Shown: positions 1 to 8,176 of the stretch, piece by piece
Numbering within the stretch: position 1 is the stretch's first letter
Layout: each line of letters opens with the position of its first letter
Source of the DNA: Microbacterium maritypicum
GTDB lineage: Bacteria > Actinomycetota > Actinomycetes > Actinomycetales > Microbacteriaceae
NCBI RefSeq assembly: GCF_041529975.1
Contig: NZ_CP168030.1
Span: 186,001-250,000 of the forward strand
Length of the DNA stretch: 64,000 nucleotides
Direction: 5' to 3'
Position numbers and translations under genes: made by a program
Notes under the pieces: generated by a model
Databases searched by the model: none
Told to the model about the DNA's origin: nothing
What the model saw: the letters and a program-made list of their open reading frames with translations, nothing else

Positions 1-187
1 GCTCACCGCGGATCAGCTCGTGCAGGTGCTCCGGATAGCTGCGTCCGCCCTGGGTGTGCACCAGGCCGTGCGTGATCGAGTCGCCCGTGATGATCCAGTT
101 CAGCGGAGCCGGATCGGCCAGTGCGGCGGCGAGGCGACCGAGGTCGGAGGCGGCGGATGCGGGGGCGGAGGATGCGGCGTTCGACAC
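1..187 (-). CDS. SGNH/GDSL-type hydrolase, N-terminal part (runs off the window)
   Basis: Reading the reverse strand from a GTG at 187 gives 62 codons that stay open to the window edge. After an Ala/Ser-rich stretch the peptide contains GDSITHG near residues 35-41. This is block I of SGNH hydrolases, where the Ser is the nucleophile. The family hydrolyses ester or acyl bonds of lipids or of polysaccharide decorations. No signal peptide is seen. It is divergent from the epimerase/glycosyltransferase genes to the right, so a role in trimming surface glycan acyl groups is possible but only inferred. The remaining SGNH blocks lie outside the window. Confidence 0.6.
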   Translation of the reverse strand, partial: MSNAASSAPASAASDLGRLAAALADPAPLNWIITGDSITHGLVHTQGGRSYPEHLHELIRGE

Positions 188-360
188 GGCTCGAGCCTAT
201 CGGCGCAGCAGCTCCCGTCGACGAATGCCGGAACGTCGATATACGTGCCCGGATCCACGCGCTCGGCGGACGCGGCGACACGTACTGTCGGTGCGGACCC
301 ACCGGAAATCACTCATCATGTCGGCCACGGGAAGCCTCCCGGGGGCCGATCGAGGTACCC

Positions 361-1512
361 ATGAACAAGTGCTCGACACCGACCGCACCCGCCCACCTGC
401 CGAAGTCCTCGGTGATGATCGTGTTCGGAACCCGTCCCGAGATCGTCAAGCTCGCCCCGCTGGTCCGCAGCCTCGGCGATGCCGCTTACGTCGTCCACAC
501 CGGTCAGCACTATGACCGCGACATGTCGGCCGTGTTCCTGAAATCGTGCGGAATCACGCGGGTGCACCGCCAGCTTCGCGTGGGCGGGCTCCCGCGGGCC
601 GCGCAGATCGGCCGCGGGGCCGAGTAGATCGCGCAGGCGATCGACGAGGTCGAGCCGAGCTACGTCGTCGTGCAGGGAGACACGAATGCCACGATCGCGG
701 CCGCGCTCGCCGCGAACGCCTCGGGTGTGCGGCTCGGGCACGTCGAAGCGGGGCTGCGCGCCAACGATCGCCGGATGCCCGAAGAGCACAACCGGATCAT
801 GGTCGACCACATCGCCGACGACCTGTTCGCGGCGACCCAGGCGAACCGCGCCAACCTGCTCGCGGAGGGCATCGACGAGGAGCGCATCCATGTGACCGGG
901 AATCCCGTGGTCGAAGCCGTCCGCACGCAGCGCGCCGCCGCCGGCTCCGACGTCGACGAGCTGGAGCGCATCGATGTCGAGCCTGCGGAATACGTGCTCG
1001 CGACCCTGCACCGGCAGGAGAACGTCGATTCTGCGGACAACCTCTTCGCGACGCTGCACGCACTCAACGACATCGCCGCATCGGGGTGGCCGGTCGTCTT
1101 CCCCGTGCACCCGCGGACCCGGGCGATGCTGAGGGCACTCGACGCGGAGCACCTGCTCGACGCGCTGATCGCCGAAGAGCCGTACACCTACGAGCGATTC
1201 CTCGCGCTCGCTTCGCACGCCGCCGTGCTGGTCTCCGATTCCGGCGGCATCCAGGAGGAGGCGACGGTGCTCGGGCGCCCGGTCCTCGTGGTCCGGGACT
1301 CGACCGAACGTCCCGAGGCGCTCGGTTCCTTCACCCGTCTGGTCACCCCGCAGACCCTCGCGACAGAGACCTCCGCCCTGCTCTCGACGGTGACCCGCAC
1401 CCTCGCCGACCTCGATGCCCTGCCGTCGCCGTTCGGCGACGGCCATGCCACGGAGCGCATCGCGGAGCACATCCGATCCGCCGTCTCGACCGCCCGTGAC
1501 GAGAGCGCATGA
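361..1512 (+). pseudogene. wecB: UDP-N-acetylglucosamine 2-epimerase (non-hydrolysing), interrupted by an in-frame amber codon
   Basis: The frame from ATG 361 to TGA 1510-1512 would give a 383-residue non-hydrolysing UDP-GlcNAc 2-epimerase, the enzyme that makes UDP-ManNAc for surface polysaccharides. Family marks are FGTRPEIVKLAPL near the N-terminus, TGQHYDRDM, VQGDTNAT, GHVEAGLR, PEEHNR, TLHRQEN, HPRTR and SDSGGIQEE with ATVLGRPVLV. A TAG at 625-627 (after ...QIGRGAE) stops it at residue 88. The reading frame continues at once with recognisable family sequence (IAQAIDEVEPSYVVVQGDTN), so this is a single nonsense change, probably GAG to TAG, and no frame is lost. Length and order are otherwise normal. 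It could be a recent pseudogene or a sequencing error. The glycosyltransferase starts 37 bases downstream. Confidence 0.85.
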
Positions 1513-1548
1513 TGCGTCGTCGGCTATCCGCCGCTGTTCGAGGTCGCG

Positions 1549-2895
1549 ATGCTCGTCGCCGCTAGCGCCATATCGTTCATCGTCACGCTGACGTTCCTCG
1601 TCTACGTCTTCATGATCATCGTTCCCTTCCTCCGCCGCACTCCGGACCCCGATGGCCGCGTGGATGCCTTCGCATGGCACGTCTTCGTGCCGTGCCGGGA
1701 TGAGGAGGTCGTCATCTCGCGAACCATCCGGATGCTCCGCTCCACGGTGCCGGAGGCGCACGTCTGGGTGATCGACGACGACAGCGACGACCGCACCGCG
1801 TCGATCGTCCAGTCGGCCGCCGAGGCGGACTCCTTCGTGCATCTCGTCCAGCGCCGGCGCCCCGAGGCGAGGACCGGCAAAGGGGATGCGCTCAATGCCG
1901 CGTACTTCGCGCTGAACGCGTTCCTTCCCGCCGACGCCGACCGTTCGCGCGTCGTCGTGTGCGTCGTCGATGCGGATGGCGAGGTGGCCGAGAACATCCT
2001 CCGCAAGGCCGCCTCGCCCCACGCGTTCGGCGATCCCGAAGTCGGGGCGGCGCAGGTCACCGTCTACATGAAGAACCGCGACGATCGGCGCCCGGTCCCG
2101 GACGCCGGGTGGGCCCGCAACACGTTCGGACGATTCCTCATCCGGATGCAGGACCTCGAGTTCCGCGGGCCGATCGCCGCGATCCAGTCCCTCCGCGGCT
2201 GGACCGAGACCGTGGGCCTCGGCGGCAACGGCCAGTTCACGCGCCTGTCGGTTCTGGACGACATCGCCGCGAGATCCGACAGGCCGTGGCACGGCTCTCT
2301 TCTGGAGGACTACGAGCTGGGCATCCACGTGCTGCTGGCGGGGCATAAGAACCGTCACCTGCACGACACCTACGTCGCCCAGGAGGCGCTGCACGATTTC
2401 CGACGGTTCACGGTCCAACGCACGCGCTGGGCACAGGGGAACATGCAGTGCATCCGATACATCCCCGAGATCGTCCGATCTCCCGTGCTCACGAACGCCG
2501 GCATTCTCGAGATCTGCTACTACCTGCTTCTCCCGGTCTTCCAGGTGGTGGCCAGCCTCGCCGCTGCGACCCTGGTCGTCGGGGCGATCGTGGGAGTGGT
2601 CTCCGGGGCATTCGCCCTCCCCTGGGGCTTCCTGCCCGTCCTCGCCATCCTCTTCCTCCTCTTCGGCATCGGCCCCTTCTTCATCTGGGGGCCGCTCTAC
2701 CGCCGGTACAGCGAGCCCGATGCCGGATTCTGGACGGGCGTCCTCTGGGGATTCGGGATGTGGGTGTACGACTACTACGTCTATCTGACGGGTGCCCGCG
2801 CGCTCTATCGGATCGTCCGGGGCCGGAACGGGTGGGCGAAGACCCGCCGCAACGCGGAGATCGATGTGGCCGGTCCGATCGCGAATGACGCCTGA
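1549..2895 (+). CDS. membrane glycosyltransferase family 2 (processive, hyaluronan/cellulose synthase-like)
   Basis: This 448-residue protein has one N-terminal membrane segment (about residues 1-25), a cytosolic GT-A domain and three or so C-terminal membrane segments (about 325-420). The GT2 motifs are all present: IDDDSDD near 75, VDADGE near 140-144 (the metal-binding D-x-D), LLEDYELG near 251 (the catalytic-base Asp follows Glu) and QRTRW near 290-294, the acceptor-binding Q-x-x-R-W typical of processive synthases. It probably polymerises or transfers a sugar from a nucleotide donor across the membrane. It follows the broken UDP-GlcNAc epimerase, so a UDP-ManNAc or UDP-GlcNAc donor is plausible but not shown. 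Its stop codon overlaps the next start (TGATG). Confidence 0.85.
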   Translation: MLVAASAISFIVTLTFLVYVFMIIVPFLRRTPDPDGRVDAFAWHVFVPCRDEEVVISRTIRMLRSTVPEAHVWVIDDDSDDRTASIVQSAAEADSFVHLVQRRRPEARTGKGDALNAAYFALNAFLPADADRSRVVVCVVDADGEVAENILRKAASPHAFGDPEVGAAQVTVYMKNRDDRRPVPDAGWARNTFGRFLIRMQDLEFRGPIAAIQSLRGWTETVGLGGNGQFTRLSVLDDIAARSDRPWHGSLLEDYELGIHVLLAGHKNRHLHDTYVAQEALHDFRRFTVQRTRWAQGNMQCIRYIPEIVRSPVLTNAGILEICYYLLLPVFQVVASLAAATLVVGAIVGVVSGAFALPWGFLPVLAILFLLFGIGPFFIWGPLYRRYSEPDAGFWTGVLWGFGMWVYDYYVYLTGARALYRIVRGRNGWAKTRRNAEIDVAGPIANDA

Positions 2896-3425
2896 TGTCA
2901 CGCACCGCTTCGCTGCCTCCCCCCGTTCGCGTCTGGACTCCTCGCCGCTCTTCGCTCTCGATGAAGGTACGGCTGTTCGTGGGAGTGGGGTTGATCGCCG
3001 CCGCTGTCGTGCTCGTCTTCCTGGTGCCGCAGGTCGTCTCTCTGGAAACGGAGGTCGCTCGCCTCTGGCTGCCCACGATCACCCCTGGCGCGTTCACCGC
3101 GGCGGTCGAGTCCCCGGTGGTTTTCCTCGCCGCGCCGCTGTGGGGGCTCGGGGGTGTGATCCTGGCGGCGACCCGCGTCAGCGGGGTGCGGGTGTGCGTG
3201 TCGGTGGTCCTCTCCACCGTGCTGATCCTGGTGACGAACCAGGTGCGACTCGGCGTCTTCGCACGGGCAGCGGTGACGGCGGGATCCGCTGAGGGTTACG
3301 AGGTCGCCCTGCGTCTGGGTGGGTCCGTACTGAGCATCGTCGGATTCAGCGCCGCCTACCTGGTCTTCGTGATCGTGATCGCCGACCTGCCCCTGTTCGG
3401 CCGGAGGCGGATGCCGACAGGCTGA
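2895..3425 (+). CDS. exosortase/archaeosortase-like membrane protein lacking catalytic residues
   Basis: This 176-residue protein has about four to five hydrophobic segments. It is translationally coupled to the glycosyltransferase (start ATG shares a base with its TGA). A second start at ATG 2961, just before the first membrane segment, is possible. The segment order and the motif NQVRLGVFARA followed by GYEVALRLGGSVLSIVG resemble small actinobacterial exosortase/archaeosortase-family proteins. In those, as I recall, a Cys in the first loop, the Arg of N-x-x-R and a later His form the active site. Here the Arg is kept, but the Cys position reads like ESPVV and the His position like ALRL. It may be an inactive relative that supports the glycosyltransferase. 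The family assignment is from memory and moderate. Confidence 0.5.
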   Translation: MSRTASLPPPVRVWTPRRSSLSMKVRLFVGVGLIAAAVVLVFLVPQVVSLETEVARLWLPTITPGAFTAAVESPVVFLAAPLWGLGGVILAATRVSGVRVCVSVVLSTVLILVTNQVRLGVFARAAVTAGSAEGYEVALRLGGSVLSIVGFSAAYLVFVIVIADLPLFGRRRMPTG

Positions 3426-3486
3426 GCCTCGTCGGATACGCTGGGCGGGTGAGCCCTGAGTCGGATAGACGCTAGATCGCGGGTGT

Positions 3487-3505
3487 GAGCACACGTCGTG
3501 TGCTC
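3487..3505 (+). promoter_or_regulatory. hairpin and short leader frames ahead of the drug exporter
   Basis: A perfect 8-bp stem, GAGCACAC then GTC then GTGTGCTC, sits 80 bases upstream of the exporter start. Two tiny GTG-initiated frames overlap it or precede it: one of eight sense codons at 3450, and one opening at 3485 in a different frame from the exporter. Chloramphenicol exporters of this family and other antibiotic-resistance genes are often controlled by leader-peptide attenuation, so this is a candidate attenuator. No competing stem that would mask the exporter's ribosome-binding site is obvious to me. Confidence 0.3.
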
Positions 3506-3584
3506 CCCGCATCCTCGTCGACCTCACTCACCCGCCGCTCGGCGCGTTTCGCAGCGCCCGCGGCTCTGCGCGTCTGGATGCTCC

Positions 3585-4715
3585 ATGCCGTTCCTCATCC
3601 CCGTCCTCGCTCTGGCGATCTTCGCCCAGGGCACCAGCGAGTTCATGCTCGCCGGTCTTCTCCTCCCCCTGTCCGCCGATCTCGACGTCGACCCTCCGAC
3701 CGCCGCCCTGCTGACCTCCGCCTTCGCGGTGGGCATGGTGGTGGGCGCGCCGCTGATGGCGGTGTTCGCCAGCCGCTGGCGTCCGCGGCAGACCCTCGTG
3801 CTGCTCCTCGTGATCTTCATCGCCGCGCACGTGGTCGGCGCGATGGCCTCGTCGTTCTCGCTGCTGCTCCTCACCCGGGTGCTCGCCGCCCTGGCGAACG
3901 CCGGCTTCCTGGCGATCGCGCTGGCCACCGTGCGGGGCATCGTCGCGCCGGCGCAGACGACCAGGGCCGTCGCGGTCCTGCTCGCGGGCACGACGCTCGC
4001 GACGATCGTTGGCGTCCCCGCCGGCGCGATGCTCGCGAACGCCTTCGGATGGCCTTCCACCTTCTGGGCCGTGGTGCTGCTCTGCCTCCCGGCCGTCGTC
4101 GCGCTGCTCTTGGACCGCACGCTCGGCGCCGTTCCGCGCTCGCCGCGGATCGACGTGCGCGCCGAGGTCGCCGAGCTGCGTCGGCGACCGGTTCTCGTGG
4201 CCGTGGTGCTCGCCGTGCTCGTGAACGCCGCGACCTTCGGGGTGTTCACGTTCCTCGCCGTCGTCGGCGCGGATGCCGGGATCGATGCCGCCTGGATCCC
4301 GCTGCTCCTCGCCGTGTTCGGAATCGGCGCCTTCCTCGGGGTGGCCGCCACCGGTCGATGGGGTGCCCGCTGGGCGCGCACATGGATCGTGGTCGGTGCC
4401 GCGGCCACGACCGTCGTCTGGGTGGTCTTCGGCCTCGCTGTCGCGTCGGTGCCGGCCGTGTTCCTCGGGGCGCTGATCGGCGGGCTGCTGTCGTTCGCGG
4501 TCGGCTCCGCCCTGATCGCGCGCATCGTCGGTGAGGCCGAAGGTGCACCGGTGCTCGGCGGTGCCTATGCCACGGCGGCGTTGAACCTCGGCGCGGTCGG
4601 TGGTCCGGTGCTCGCCGGGATCGGGTACTCCGGTGTCGGCACTCCGGGCGTGCTGTTCGTCGCGGCGGGGATCACCGCCGTCAGCGTCGTGCTCACGCCG
4701 TTGCTGAGACGATGA
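3585..4715 (+). CDS. MFS drug efflux transporter, Cmx/CmrA-like (DHA1 family)
   Basis: This 376-residue, 12-helix major facilitator probably uses the proton gradient to export a drug such as chloramphenicol. The N-terminal block LAIFAQGTSEFMLAGLLLPL with SAFAVGMVVGAPLMAV is characteristic of the Cmx/CmrA chloramphenicol exporters and related sugar/arabinose-efflux proteins. The Asp/Arg-containing loop SRWRPRQTL lies between helices 2 and 3, and LLTRVLAALANAGFLAIAL gives helix 4. ATG 3585 is chosen because it starts directly at helix 1. The longer frame from 3498 adds a low-complexity basic leader. It is a single-gene unit between the membrane protein and a hypothetical gene. Substrate specificity cannot be settled from sequence. 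Confidence 0.8.
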   Translation: MPFLIPVLALAIFAQGTSEFMLAGLLLPLSADLDVDPPTAALLTSAFAVGMVVGAPLMAVFASRWRPRQTLVLLLVIFIAAHVVGAMASSFSLLLLTRVLAALANAGFLAIALATVRGIVAPAQTTRAVAVLLAGTTLATIVGVPAGAMLANAFGWPSTFWAVVLLCLPAVVALLLDRTLGAVPRSPRIDVRAEVAELRRRPVLVAVVLAVLVNAATFGVFTFLAVVGADAGIDAAWIPLLLAVFGIGAFLGVAATGRWGARWARTWIVVGAAATTVVWVVFGLAVASVPAVFLGALIGGLLSFAVGSALIARIVGEAEGAPVLGGAYATAALNLGAVGGPVLAGIGYSGVGTPGVLFVAAGITAVSVVLTPLLRR

Positions 4716-4752
4716 TCGCCCCGTAGCGCAATGGATGCGAAAGACTGGGGGC

Positions 4753-5280
4753 ATGACTTCGCCTGTGCTCGACTCGCTCCTCGCCCGCATCGTCGAGAGC
4801 GGGCTGCTCGAAGACCCGATCGCCGAGAACGGTCTCGTCTACGGACGGGCGAGCATCGATGCGGCCGGCACCGTCGTGAACGTGAACGTCGACCCGGAAC
4901 TCGACGAGCACCCGGAGGACGTCGATCACGAGGCGCTGATCGCGGCGGTGTCGCGCATCCTCTCGGTCGGCGAGTCCCGGTGGCGGGCCATCGTCGACGA
5001 GGTCGCCACCGACATCGATGACGCCGTCGACGACGAGCCCGTCATCGAGCAGATCGATCTGCGCGACGACCTCGAGGCGACATCGGTCGTCGTCTTCGCC
5101 GATGCCGTGCTGCTCGCGTTCCTCGCGCCGAAGCAGTTCCCGGACTCGCGGATCCTCGTGCAGCTCGACGAGGAGCTCGAGGTCGAGGGCGTCGAGGTGC
5201 GCGAGCTCGACGGCACCGAGACCGTCGACTTCGACACCCTCGACGAACTCCTCGATCACATCAGCCGCGCCGACGACTGA
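4753..5280 (+). CDS. acidic hypothetical protein, about 175 residues
   Basis: I do not recognise this protein. It is very acidic, soluble and without signal peptide, with repeated Asp/Glu clusters (for example DEHPEDVDHEAL and DDAVDDEPVIEQIDLRDDLEA). The pattern suggests a compact alpha/beta cytosolic protein. ATG 4753 is preferred over ATG 4735. AAGACT lies six bases upstream and could be a -10 element for a leaderless transcript, and GGGGG abuts the start too closely to be a good ribosome-binding site. The next gene begins 10 bases downstream, so the two may be co-transcribed. It resembles conserved hypothetical proteins common in Microbacteriaceae, by memory only. Confidence 0.6.
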   Translation: MTSPVLDSLLARIVESGLLEDPIAENGLVYGRASIDAAGTVVNVNVDPELDEHPEDVDHEALIAAVSRILSVGESRWRAIVDEVATDIDDAVDDEPVIEQIDLRDDLEATSVVVFADAVLLAFLAPKQFPDSRILVQLDEELEVEGVEVRELDGTETVDFDTLDELLDHISRADD

Positions 5281-5289
5281 TCTCGTCGC

Positions 5290-5718
5290 GTGGAAGACAT
5301 CGCCGCTTCTCGCTCGGCCTCACCGCCTACATCTCGCCGGCCGGGACGCGGGAGCATCCTGCTGTCCGCGATCGGCGCGGCGGCGGTCGGCGTCGTGGTG
5401 ACCTGGTGGATCACGACCGCGCAACGCGTGTCCGTGGCATCCGATGCCGACCTCTCATCCGTGCCGTTCGGCTTTCCGCTGCCCTGGATCACGCAGGACC
5501 ACTCGTCGAACCCCTTCACGGCGTATCCGGCCGACGTCGCCCTACGGCTCACCGGTCGCACCGGCATCCCCTATCCGACCTCGTACGAGTGGCTGCCCTT
5601 CATCGGCGATGCGTTGATCTGGGGCGCGGCGGCCTGGGTGCTCGGGATGGTCATGCTTCCGGCCGTGGTGCGTACGATGCGCGCGAGGTCAGGCCGTCAG
5701 CTTCGATCCTTGAAGTAG
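5290..5718 (+). CDS. small two-helix membrane protein, unknown function
   Basis: The GTG-initiated frame encodes 142 residues with a hydrophobic segment near residues 22-43 and a second near 105-130. The intervening extracytoplasmic part is rich in Pro and aromatic residues (VPFGFPLPWITQDHSSNP). I recognise no domain. The topology (short basic N-terminus, loop, C-terminal basic tail MRARSGRQLRSLK) is compatible with both ends in the cytoplasm. It lies just downstream of the acidic hypothetical gene and converges on the lipoprotein gene to the right. Confidence 0.55.
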   Translation: MEDIAASRSASPPTSRRPGRGSILLSAIGAAAVGVVVTWWITTAQRVSVASDADLSSVPFGFPLPWITQDHSSNPFTAYPADVALRLTGRTGIPYPTSYEWLPFIGDALIWGAAAWVLGMVMLPAVVRTMRARSGRQLRSLK

Positions 5719-5815
5719 ACGAAAAAATGGTGCTGCCGGATCGCCGCCGCCATCGCCCATGCCCCCGCGATGCAGCCGGCGAGGACGGCGACCGCGCCTT
5801 TGCCACCTTCAGCGA

Positions 5816-6451
5816 TCAGTGCGAACTGATCCGCCGGTCGCCCGCTGTGGTCAGTGGCGCACTCGAACACGTGGCGTAGAGGTCGGGGCCTTCATCGGTG
5901 AGGAAGGGGAATGCGAATTCTGGATTGTCGCGAAGATAATTCTCCAGAGAGTATGACGGATCGAGAGCGCCTAAGCGGATGAGGCAGTCGTAGATGAGTT
6001 CATTGGGGTCGCGGTTGCTCGGATTCTGCCGCTGGCTGTGCCACAGGCGGCCGAGTACCGTCTCGCCGGAATCGCCTTCGCATTCCGTCATCGCGTCCTG
6101 CACGCGTTCGTCCGAGAGACCGGCGCCGCGTTCGACACCGTAGGCGCCGTCCTCTTCGTACTCCACGAGTTCGATGTCGTGCTCATCGAGGCAATCGTCG
6201 AAGCGCTTGACCACCTCCGCCCACTCTTGTTCGGTGATCTCCTCATCGCGGATCACATCGCGGACAAAGCCGATATCGGCACTCAGCCACGTCTCTCGGT
6301 ACTCGTCCGCATAGGTGCCCGTGAAGCGCGGAACGTCCCCTTCGGCGATGGAGGCGTCGGGTGTTGACCCACCAGGCGAGCAGGCGGTCAATGACGCCAG
6401 GCTGAGCGCGACACAAGCAGCAGCCATGCTCAATCTGGGAATGCCTGACAT
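5816..6451 (-). CDS. putative lipoprotein of unknown function
   Basis: The protein has about 211 residues with a typical type II signal peptide: Met-Ser-Gly-Ile-Pro-Arg, a hydrophobic core, then the lipobox LTAC, so Cys is the likely lipidated residue. The mature part is acidic and holds several spaced Cys residues (FDDCLDEHD, AMTECEGD, IYDCLIR, YATCSS), which could form disulfides outside the membrane. No enzymatic motif is seen. ATG 6451 is chosen. A GTG at 6469 would add six residues, and ATG 6427 would still leave a usable signal. GC in this gene looks somewhat lower than in its neighbours. Confidence 0.6.
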   Translation of the reverse strand: MSGIPRLSMAAACVALSLASLTACSPGGSTPDASIAEGDVPRFTGTYADEYRETWLSADIGFVRDVIRDEEITEQEWAEVVKRFDDCLDEHDIELVEYEEDGAYGVERGAGLSDERVQDAMTECEGDSGETVLGRLWHSQRQNPSNRDPNELIYDCLIRLGALDPSYSLENYLRDNPEFAFPFLTDEGPDLYATCSSAPLTTAGDRRISSH

Positions 6452-6611
6452 CACGACTTCGAACCTCACCCTGGGGTCAGTAGGAGCGCCAGCGATCCCT
6501 GGCGCTCCTCGAAGCTAGCCCGACGTGCGCTATTGAACCAGTGTGCTGAGAGCCGCAATATCAATACTCTGAGATGCGCCACACAGGTGAATGTGTTGCA
6601 GCTCGGATGCA

Positions 6612-6678
6612 GGCGGAGAACTCCGCGTCGGGCGGAAGAATGCACCTGGATCCTCCGCCCGACGGCGAGTTCTCCGCC
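6612..6678. repeat. long imperfect palindrome between corA and the lipoprotein gene
   Basis: Two 25-base arms (6612-6636 and 6654-6678) are complementary except for two positions, with a 17-base loop. The left arm opens GGCGGAGAACTCC and ends GGGCGGA. The core GGAGAACTCC and the arm layout match the perfect palindrome at 31647-31717. It lies just past the 3' end of the CorA gene, so it could act as a transcription terminator, although no T-run follows. Confidence 0.7.
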
Positions 6679-6691
6679 CGTCGCGGTGGCG

Positions 6692-7696
6692 CTACAGCCA
6701 CTTCTTGTAGCGGAAGACCCCGTAGAGCGCGACGGCGAACGCGGCCATCGCACCGATAGCCATCGGATACCCGAAGGCCCAGTGCAGCTCGGGCATCACG
6801 TCGAAGTTCATGCCGTACACCGTGCCGACCAGTGTGGGCGCGAAGATGATCGCCGCCCAGGAGGAGATCTTCTTGATCTCGTCGTTCTGTGCGAGCCCGG
6901 CCTCGGTCTGGCGGCGGGCGACGAGCGCGGAGTGCACGGTCAGCGCGTTCTCGAGGATCGCCCGGAACGAGTCGACCCGCTCGTTCACGCGGATCGTGTG
7001 GTCGAGCACATCGCGCAGCGACCGCTGCAGCTCTTCGTCGATGCGGTACTTCTCCGACCCGCGGCGCAGCCACTCCAGCATCCCGCTCAGGGGGTGCACG
7101 GCGCGCTGGAAGTTGATGACCTCGCGGGAGAGCTCGTAGATACGGCGGGAGAGCGCGCTGTCGTCGTCGCCGTCGCCGAAGAGCTGATCCTCGATCTCGT
7201 CGATGTCGTTCAGCAGGCCCGCCACGATCGGCTCGTACCCGTCGACGACCTCATCGAGGATCGCGTAGAGCACCGCCTCGGGGCCCATCGCGAGCAGCTC
7301 GGGGTTGGCCTCCATGCGCATCCGCACGGCGGCGAGGTTCGGCGACTCGGCATGGCGGATCGTCACCACGAAGTCGGGGCCGACGAACAGGTGCAGCTCG
7401 CCGAACTCGATCGACTCCTCCTTGTCGCGGTAGCGCGCCGGCCGCAGCACCGCGAACAGGGTGTCGCCGTAGCGCTCCACCTTCGAGCGCTGGTGCCCCG
7501 AGAGCGCATCCTCGACCGCGAGGGGGTGCAGGTCGAACTCCCGCGCGACGGACGCGACCTCTTCCGGGCTGGGTCGATACAGGCCGATCCAGGCGATGCC
7601 GCCGGCGGCATCCAGCATCCGGTAGGTCTCGTCCAGGTTCTTCGGGGTCTCCACGCGACGTCCGTGGACGTACACGCCGTTGTCGATGAGCGCCAT
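6692..7696 (-). CDS. corA: CorA-family divalent metal (Mg2+/Co2+) channel
   Basis: This 334-residue protein has a long cytosolic domain followed by two C-terminal membrane helices. The pore signature YGMNF is near residue 293, directly after the first helix (IIFAPTLVGTV), and the second helix ends in YGVFRYKKWL. The family forms pentameric channels for Mg2+ and related ions in the cytoplasmic membrane. ATG 7696 is chosen because MALIDNGVYVHGRRV is the usual family start and a GGAG lies ten bases upstream. The open frame extends further but encodes Arg/Pro-rich sequence. A possible short upstream peptide (7813-7881) precedes it on the same strand. Confidence 0.88.
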   Translation of the reverse strand: MALIDNGVYVHGRRVETPKNLDETYRMLDAAGGIAWIGLYRPSPEEVASVAREFDLHPLAVEDALSGHQRSKVERYGDTLFAVLRPARYRDKEESIEFGELHLFVGPDFVVTIRHAESPNLAAVRMRMEANPELLAMGPEAVLYAILDEVVDGYEPIVAGLLNDIDEIEDQLFGDGDDDSALSRRIYELSREVINFQRAVHPLSGMLEWLRRGSEKYRIDEELQRSLRDVLDHTIRVNERVDSFRAILENALTVHSALVARRQTEAGLAQNDEIKKISSWAAIIFAPTLVGTVYGMNFDVMPELHWAFGYPMAIGAMAAFAVALYGVFRYKKWL

Positions 7697-7812
7697 GATG
7701 CGGCTCCGTTCTCGCAGGTGCACGGCAGCAGAAGCTCCGTGCGCGGATTCGTCAGGGGGCGGATGACGCCGCCGACGGCTGCGGGAAGGACGTGCGAGAG
7801 TGGACCCGAGGG

Positions 7813-7881
7813 TCAACGCGTGAACGCAGGGAGTCTCGACGCAGCGAGGGCGGCGTCGTAACTATCACCGGACATCGCCAT
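7813..7881 (-). CDS. candidate 22-residue upstream peptide ahead of corA
   Basis: On the reverse strand, ATG 7881 opens a 22-codon frame reading MAMSGDSYDAALAASRL then PAFTR and a stop. AAAGGCGG lies just before it as a plausible ribosome-binding site. It ends 116 bases before the corA start and is out of the coding part of either neighbour. Mg2+ transporter genes in enterobacteria have regulatory leader peptides (mgtL), so an analogous role is conceivable. The peptide has only one Pro and no resemblance to mgtL. It may be a spurious frame. Confidence 0.3.
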   Translation of the reverse strand: MAMSGDSYDAALAASRLPAFTR

Positions 7882-8176
7882 CACCGCCTTTCGGGACTCA
7901 TTCGGGTCGAGCGACCCAACGGGCCAGCATACCCCTGTCGCCTGGGAAGACGCGCCTGCCGCGAGTGCGGGGGGCGGAGCACCGGTCGGACGGATGCACG
8001 CGTGCAGGCCCGACGAGCGGCGTGTCTCCCGACATCCGTCCGTTCTCCCGACATCCGTACCGCGGAGCCCGGAGGAGGTGCACACCCGGGCGGGTGACAC
8101 CGGCGAACATAGGCTTTTGCTGGATGAATCCTATGTATATGCTGCACGCGGGGGAGCAGGATGACCAGGAGGAATC
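7882..8176. other. non-coding region upstream of the surface-protein operon
   Basis: These 295 bases lie between the corA leader region and the operon beginning at 8177. I see no credible gene here. The right end carries a good ribosome-binding site (AGGAGGAATC before ATG 8177) and an AT-rich patch, CCTATGTATATGC at about 8130-8142, that probably contains the operon's -10 element. No convincing -35 partner at normal spacing is visible. The direct repeat CTCCCGACATCCGT at about 8023-8056 is short. Confidence 0.4.

Noticed and set aside
316..2901. Very long reverse-strand open frame (861 codons) opposite the epimerase and glycosyltransferase
   Set aside because: It is the antisense of two genes with clear family motifs. 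Its product is Asp/Arg/Gly/His-rich without domains, as expected for a shadow in high-GC DNA.
4717..4752. tRNA-like 5' sequence (GCCCCGTAGCGCAATGGATGCG)
   Set aside because: It resembles the acceptor and D-arm start of an Arg-type tRNA, but no anticodon arm, T-arm or matching 3' acceptor strand follows before the coding region.
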